Shown here one piece after another: positions 14,988-18,937 of a stretch of DNA of 18,937 nucleotides. Below the pieces are notes generated by a model that was not told the origin of the DNA, made no database searches, and saw nothing but the letters and a program-made list of their open reading frames with translations. The DNA is taken from the NCBI GenBank assembly GCA_025936205.1, contig JAICTU010000135.1:1-18937 (forward strand), written 5' to 3'. This DNA is from Polyangiaceae bacterium (GTDB lineage: Bacteria; Myxococcota; Polyangia; Polyangiales; Polyangiaceae). Both the position numbers and the translations under genes were made by a program. Numbering within the stretch: the first letter of the stretch is position 1; each line of letters starts with the position of its first letter.

Positions 14988-15965
14988 ATGCACAGAGCGC
15001 CGCGCCAGGCTTCCCGAATGGAGCCGCATGCGTGCGCAGCGCTGCTGCTCGCGGTGAGCGTGGTAGCTTGTGGGCCCGACGGTGACGTCGGTGGCCCGAT
15101 GGCGTTCACCTCCGGAGATCCCAATGCAACGTCGGGGGCTGAGTGCTCGCTCGACGGCATCGTGTTCGCGCCCGATGTGGACGCGGCGCCCGCTACCGAT
15201 GAGCGTCCCTACTTCAGCTTCTTTGCGACGAGTCAGGCCGGGATGTACAGCTTGCCCGCCGGCGAGCACGCGCCGCAACCCGATCCCGCGCGCGGCTATG
15301 GCGGCGACTTCGGTGGCCTCGCCGGCGCCGACGAGATCTGCAGCATGCTCGCGCGCCGTTCGAACCCCGGCGATCAGAAGATCTGGCGCGCGTTCCTGAG
15401 CAGTCCGGGCAACGATATCGAGGCGCGCGTCGACGCCATCGGCCGCGTGGGCCCGGGCCCCTGGTACGACTTCAACGGCGTGCTGCTGGCGCGCAATCTG
15501 GACGGGCTGCTGCCCAACGCGAAGGGGCGCCCGCGCGGCGCTGCATCACCCCTCGGCACACGTTTCAGCGATGAAAATGGCGAGCAGATGTGGCAAACGG
15601 GCGTGGATAACCACGACACCCTGACCGGCTCGAACAGCTGCGGCAAGCTGTATGACGACGGCGCATCGGGCGTGATCGCGACCTGCGACAGCTGGACCTC
15701 CAAGACCCTGCACGGCAGAGAGGGCAACCTGGCCGGCGTCGGCGGACAGGTCCCCGTCGGCCACTCCTGGCCGCGCGCCTTTTCCTTCGGTGACGCCGTC
15801 GGTGCGCGCTGGATCAACGATCACACCATCAGCGGCTGCGAACCCGGCGCAAGCACCACCGAAGGCCAGGGCGCCCCCGCCGGCGACTTCCGCGTCGGCG
15901 CCGGCGGCGGCTTCGGCGGCTTCTACTGCTTCGCCCTCGGCGCAAAGTCTCCTTACGCTCTCTGA
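14988..15965 (+). CDS. DUF1554-like (C-type-lectin-like fold) surface lipoprotein
   Basis: From ATG 14988 the protein is 325 aa. The N-terminus carries basic residues (HRAPRQASR) and a hydrophobic stretch ending in the lipobox VVAC. ATG 15018 is an alternative start, closer to the hydrophobic segment. After a linker, the core shows FFATSQAG, GGLAGADEICSMLARRS, IWRAFLSS, GPWYDFNGVLLA, ATCDSWTS and a closing YCFAL. This ordered set is typical of the lectin-like domain that myxobacterial surface proteins share with DUF1554. Conserved Cys in ADEIC, SNSC, ATCDSW, SGCE and FYCF probably form disulfides. Role: an exported, lipid-anchored binding protein; the ligand is unknown. It shares a short divergent spacer with the Cys-rich lipoprotein gene. 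Confidence 0.72.
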   Translation: MHRAPRQASRMEPHACAALLLAVSVVACGPDGDVGGPMAFTSGDPNATSGAECSLDGIVFAPDVDAAPATDERPYFSFFATSQAGMYSLPAGEHAPQPDPARGYGGDFGGLAGADEICSMLARRSNPGDQKIWRAFLSSPGNDIEARVDAIGRVGPGPWYDFNGVLLARNLDGLLPNAKGRPRGAASPLGTRFSDENGEQMWQTGVDNHDTLTGSNSCGKLYDDGASGVIATCDSWTSKTLHGREGNLAGVGGQVPVGHSWPRAFSFGDAVGARWINDHTISGCEPGASTTEGQGAPAGDFRVGAGGGFGGFYCFALGAKSPYAL

Positions 15966-15981
15966 TCCGCGCTGCGCGGAT
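15965..15981. repeat. Short palindrome at the end of the lectin-like gene
   Basis: ATCCGCGC-T-GCGCGGAT forms 8-bp arms with a single central base. It begins at the last base of the TGA stop codon. No T-run follows, so terminator function is uncertain. Confidence 0.35.
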
Positions 15982-16114
15982 AGGAAGGGGCTCGGCACCC
16001 GGCGCCGCTTGCCGACTCTAGAATCTGCCCACTGAGCGCGGAAAAGGGCAGGGGTCCGGGGTCGGGGAGCCGGATGTTACGGCGTGGTCACCTGCGGCGC
16101 GCTACGCTCGTGCC

Positions 16115-16897
16115 ATGTTCCCGGCTCCTCGTTGGCTGTGGGTAGCCCCCCTCGGTGCCGCAATCTCCGCCTGCGCCGGCAGTGACGCATCGTCGTTGGA
16201 GCCGGAGCACGCCATCGCGCCCACGCTGGCTGTCTCCGTCTGTGCAGAGGGCGACGAGGTCGTGATCCCCAGTACGGTGCCGAACAAATTCGACCTGCAG
16301 GTGACGGGTACGGTCACTGAAGCAGGCATGGGCCCGATCGACCCATGCCCCGACCGAGGTCGGTTGACGATGGCCAGCCGGAACTCCGCCTCCGACTCTC
16401 TGCCGCAGACAACCTGGCTCCGGATCCAATCCGATGCAGGGCGCGAGCTGCTGCTGGCGCTCGCTGCGCCCGGCTTTGCCCCGTCGATCCATGCAGGAGA
16501 CGCGCTCCACGTCGAGGCTCAATCCCAGACTTACGCCTTTGCGCCCAGCAGAGGTTGGCTGGAGCTGCGCGACGGAAACGGCCAGCTGCTGTTCTGGTAC
16601 GGCGAATCGGACAGAGTCGACGATCTGAAGACGCCCGACGAGTTGCAGCTGAGCGCCGGCGCGGTGCAGGCGCGCCCCGCCCATCCTTGCATGCCCATCT
16701 ACGAGCAGAAGCAGCTGGATGTGGTGGTGGATGGCGCTTCCGGGAGCATCGGCTGGTCCGAGCAAGGCACCGTGGGAGACTGGCTCGTCACCAACTTCGG
16801 CGTGTCCGAGGAAGTGTCGATGACCTCCTGTCCCGACTTCTTCATCTCGAGCGCGTCCGCCGCTATCTGGCCGCGGTCCGCGTCTGCTCCGCCCTGA
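16115..16897 (+). CDS. Putative lipoprotein of unknown function
   Basis: This 260-aa protein has a clear export signal (PRWLWVAPLGAAISAC) with lipobox ISA-C and Cys at residue 20, followed by GSDASS, consistent with outer-membrane lipidation. The rest is predicted mostly beta strand, with four further Cys (SVCAE, DPCPD, HPCMP, TSCPD) and no domain I recognise. No ribosome site is evident before ATG 16115, but the signal peptide fixes the start. It lies 149 nt after the lectin-like gene on the same strand. Its last 35 nt overlap the convergent EamA permease gene, which is unusual but leaves both frames intact. Confidence 0.68.
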   Translation: MFPAPRWLWVAPLGAAISACAGSDASSLEPEHAIAPTLAVSVCAEGDEVVIPSTVPNKFDLQVTGTVTEAGMGPIDPCPDRGRLTMASRNSASDSLPQTTWLRIQSDAGRELLLALAAPGFAPSIHAGDALHVEAQSQTYAFAPSRGWLELRDGNGQLLFWYGESDRVDDLKTPDELQLSAGAVQARPAHPCMPIYEQKQLDVVVDGASGSIGWSEQGTVGDWLVTNFGVSEEVSMTSCPDFFISSASAAIWPRSASAPP

Positions 16898-17894
16898 CCG
16901 CTGACCCCGTCCGAGTCGCTGCCCACCACGCCCCGCCGGCGATCAGCAAGATCCCGAGCCCGTGGAACCAATGCACCTGCTCCCTCAGAAACACGACCGC
17001 GAGCAGGGTGGCAAAGACCGGGATCAGATTGATCGAGAAGCCCGCCTGCACGGGCCCCACCTCGGCAACGCCGCGATTGTAACAGTAGTACGCGAGCAGC
17101 GAAGGGCCGAGCGCGAGATAGGCAAACACGGCGAGCGAACTCGGTGTCCACGGCACGATGTGTCCCTGCGCGGTCTCCCACAGATAGAGCGGTAGCAGCA
17201 GCAACGCCGCGATGGCCATGCAGGCGCCGAGCAGGGCTCCCGGCTCCAGATCAGCGGGTTTGCGCTCGAGGATCACCGAATACAAAGTCCATGCGGCGGT
17301 CGCGCCCAGCATCATCAGATCGCCGCGCGTGAAGGCGAGCTGCGCGAGCACCTCCGGGTCGCCGCGCGCGACGATGATCACGACACCCAAGCCGGACAGG
17401 GCCGCACCCGCCAGCTCTCGCCACGACTGCGCCCGCCCCAGGATCAGCTGAGACGCGATGGGAATGAGGATGGGTGAGATGGACAGGATCAGCGTCGCGT
17501 TGATGGCCGTGGTCGTGTGCACGGCGAGGTACAAGAGAGTGTGGAACACCGTCATGCCGAGCAACGCCAGGCCGACGATCAGCCGCCATTCGCGGCGCAT
17601 CACGGCCGCGTTGCGCAGGATGGCCGGCAACAGGAACGGGCTGGCCAGCGCGCAGGCGAGCGCCCAGCGCCAGAACGCCATGCCGAACGGTGGAATCTCC
17701 GCGCGCACCGCCCGGCCCAGCACGATGTTGCCCGCCCAGGCCGCCGAAGCCAGGCTGAGCAAGGCGTAGGCCTTGGGTTTGCTGCGGTTCGCTGCGCTAT
17801 CCAACGTGGACCGAGTTTTGTGCTGCTCCTCCTGGAGAGCAAGCCCCGGCGATGTTCTCCACTGCGAGGGGTCGGGGAGTAGCGCCGGGGCCAC
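16863..17894 (-). CDS. EamA/DMT-superfamily inner-membrane transporter
   Basis: This is a drug/metabolite-transporter family permease with two EamA repeats and about ten membrane helices. The first is AYALLSLASAAWAGNIVLGR; later ones include LALLGMTVFHTLLYLAV, GATAAWTLYSVIL and NLIPVFATLLAVVFLREQ. Members export amino acids or small metabolites; the substrate cannot be told from sequence. The start is uncertain. GTG 17894 gives 343 aa with an unusually long 43-residue polar N-terminus. TTG 17804 would give a more typical N-terminus, but the strong AGGAGGAG at 17826-17833 lies 21 nt from it. A 32-bp perfect palindrome sits 13 nt upstream of GTG 17894. It overlaps the lipoprotein gene by 35 nt at the 3' end. 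Confidence 0.82.
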   Translation of the reverse strand: MAPALLPDPSQWRTSPGLALQEEQHKTRSTLDSAANRSKPKAYALLSLASAAWAGNIVLGRAVRAEIPPFGMAFWRWALACALASPFLLPAILRNAAVMRREWRLIVGLALLGMTVFHTLLYLAVHTTTAINATLILSISPILIPIASQLILGRAQSWRELAGAALSGLGVVIIVARGDPEVLAQLAFTRGDLMMLGATAAWTLYSVILERKPADLEPGALLGACMAIAALLLLPLYLWETAQGHIVPWTPSSLAVFAYLALGPSLLAYYCYNRGVAEVGPVQAGFSINLIPVFATLLAVVFLREQVHWFHGLGILLIAGGAWWAATRTGSAVRAEQTRTAAR

Positions 17895-17906
17895 CTTTCT
17901 GACTTT

Positions 17907-17938
17907 CGTTTTGAGGTTTCCATGGAAACCTCAAAACG
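17907..17938. promoter_or_regulatory. 32-bp perfect palindrome upstream of the EamA permease gene
   Basis: The half-site CGTTTTGAGGTTTCCA is followed immediately by its exact reverse complement with no spacer. It lies between sppA (ending at 18086) and the permease gene. There is no T-run outside the arms, so a transcription-factor operator is more likely than a terminator, although cruciform or mRNA hairpin effects are possible. Confidence 0.6.
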
Positions 17939-18085
17939 CTGCGGCGAAGGGGCTCCGTGCCGCGCGCGTGCAGCAGGCCGGACCGCAAGGTGCATCTCCT
18001 GGCAGCGGTCGAGCGCTGGGCATATACTGGCGGGCAACAGAGCGGGATGGCGGCGAGCCCTCTCCCAGTCGCCGATGGCGAAGGG

Positions 18086-18937
18086 TCAGCGGATCTGCAG
18101 CGCGAAGGGCAGCGCGGTGAGCACTCGCTCGCGGCCGAGCAGGGGCGCGAGGCTGCCCGCGTAGGGACGCAAGGGCTCCGCCAGCCCGTCGAAGGGGCCC
18201 GGCGCCGCGCTGCGCACGCGCGCGATGGCGGCCCGCAGGGTCGCTTCGTCGGGGTCGTCGGAGTCGGAGTCGGAATCGATGCCGAGCAGCTGGAGGAGGC
18301 CCTCTGCGCCGCCTTCGATTTTGACCTCGGCGTTGTCTTCGAGGCCCGCTTGCTGCTTGGCCAGCGCGATCGCTTCGGAGAGGCCGCCGAAGCCGTCGAT
18401 CAGCTTGATCTCGAGGCCTTGCTCGCCGGACCAGATGCGGCCTTCGGCGATCTTGCGCACGTCATCCACCGGCACGTTGCGGCCGCGCGACACGCGCTGC
18501 AGGAACAGCTCGTAGATGGCCGACATCTGCGCGCGCACGGCCTCGCGCGTGGGGTCGTCCCAGGCGGTGAGCGGTGACAGGTACGCGGCGCGCGCCGCGG
18601 CCGTCGGTTCTTTGTTGGCGGGGAAGGTGACGCTGCTCACGCCCAGCTGGTCGAGCGCGTCGCCGAACACAATCTTGCCGCCGACCACGCCGATCGAGCC
18701 GATGATGCTGGTGCGCTCGGCCAGGATGCGGGTCGCCGCGCAAGCCATGTAGTAGCCGCCGCTCGCCGCGGTGCCCGCCAGCGAGGCGATCAGCGGCTTC
18801 TTCTCGCGCAGCTGCATCAGCTCGTGCCACAAGAGGTCGCTGGCGAGCGCCGAGCCTCCGGGCGAGTCGATGCGGATCACCACCGCCTTGACCGAGTCGT
18901 TGTCGCGCAGCTTGCGCAGGGTCTTGCTGAGCGCGTC
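18086..18937 (-). CDS. sppA: Signal peptide peptidase SppA, S49 family (5' end beyond window)
   Basis: The frame is open to the right edge, leaving the C-terminal 283 residues. SppA is a membrane-anchored serine protease that degrades cleaved signal peptides in the envelope. Visible hallmarks: VVIRIDSPGGSALASD, then the nucleophile Ser in GTAASGGYYMA (codon 18763-18761), TSIIGSIGVVGG, and the C-terminal GRIWSGEQGLEIKLIDGFGG typical of S49 peptidases. The general-base Lys cannot be assigned with certainty; in long two-domain SppA it lies in the N-terminal half, which is missing here. An acidic D/S repeat (GIDSDSDSDD) forms a linker before a 45-residue tail not usual for the family. It lies about 190 nt upstream of the permease gene, same strand. 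Confidence 0.88.
   Translation of the reverse strand, partial: DALSKTLRKLRDNDSVKAVVIRIDSPGGSALASDLLWHELMQLREKKPLIASLAGTAASGGYYMACAATRILAERTSIIGSIGVVGGKIVFGDALDQLGVSSVTFPANKEPTAAARAAYLSPLTAWDDPTREAVRAQMSAIYELFLQRVSRGRNVPVDDVRKIAEGRIWSGEQGLEIKLIDGFGGLSEAIALAKQQAGLEDNAEVKIEGGAEGLLQLLGIDSDSDSDDPDEATLRAAIARVRSAAPGPFDGLAEPLRPYAGSLAPLLGRERVLTALPFALQIR

Noticed and set aside
17907..17938. The palindrome as an intrinsic terminator of sppA
   Set aside because: No T-tract follows on the minus strand (AAAGTCAG instead), and it is 150 nt past the sppA stop.
17957..18577. 206-codon plus-strand frame opposite sppA
   Set aside because: Antisense to S49 peptidase coding and biased to Arg/Gly/Ala; no motif.
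1..18937. CRISPR array, restriction-modification or toxin-antitoxin defence system
   Set aside because: No regularly spaced repeats, no Cas, methylase, nuclease or toxin motifs were seen. The kinase-AAA protein pairs with sigma factors rather than with effectors.

Overview
The window is GC-rich DNA that most resembles a myxobacterium-type genome (Myxococcota, probably Polyangia). The evidence is an anti-sigma-zinc-finger/Ser-Thr-kinase/AAA/TPR fusion protein beside divergent ECF-like sigma factor genes, two cysteine-rich lipoproteins, and a C-type-lectin-like (DUF1554-like) surface lipoprotein. This assignment is inferred from gene content; no marker gene fixes the taxon.

Layout, left to right. 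(1) 1-1084 (+): the 3' end of a GH13 glucan-branching-enzyme-like gene. (2) 1085-2086: about 1 kb with no intact gene, holding decayed coding fragments and a short trace of an IS91-like transposase. (3) 2087-8196: a signalling cassette. Two paralogous sigma factors lie in tandem on the minus strand (2087-3034 and 3274-4140), divergent from a large (+) gene encoding ZAS zinc finger, protein kinase, AAA ATPase and TPR region. (4) 8193-12065 (-): a tightly packed four-gene operon convergent with the kinase. An FAD-dependent phytoene-desaturase/amine-oxidase-like flavoprotein is followed by three divergent tandem DUF3237 (UPF0311) paralogs; junctions are 4-nt overlap, 6 nt and 7 nt. The last DUF3237 gene and the kinase gene overlap at their stop codons. 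(5) 12066-13684: a scrapyard upstream of a tRNA. It holds two hairpins, an HDAC11-like deacetylase gene that has lost its whole catalytic core, a frameshifted IS91-family transposase relic, a very stable hairpin and an inverted tRNA T-arm fragment. (6) tRNA-Ser(GCU) at 13685-13769 (-). (7) 13942-18937: ordinary-looking cargo. A divergent lipoprotein pair (cysteine-rich; lectin-like), another lipoprotein, an EamA/DMT permease with a 32-bp perfect palindrome just upstream, and a signal peptide peptidase (SppA, S49) cut by the right edge.

The block from about 1.1 to 13.7 kb reads as an accessory region abutting the 3' side of a tRNA-Ser gene and flanked by two same-orientation traces of IS91-like transposase. 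Its most novel unit is the flavoprotein plus triple-DUF3237 operon. I infer that the sigma/kinase cassette is a trans-envelope or cytoplasmic signalling module that may control the neighbouring operon. The sequence shows only adjacency and convergence; the regulatory link is a hypothesis.
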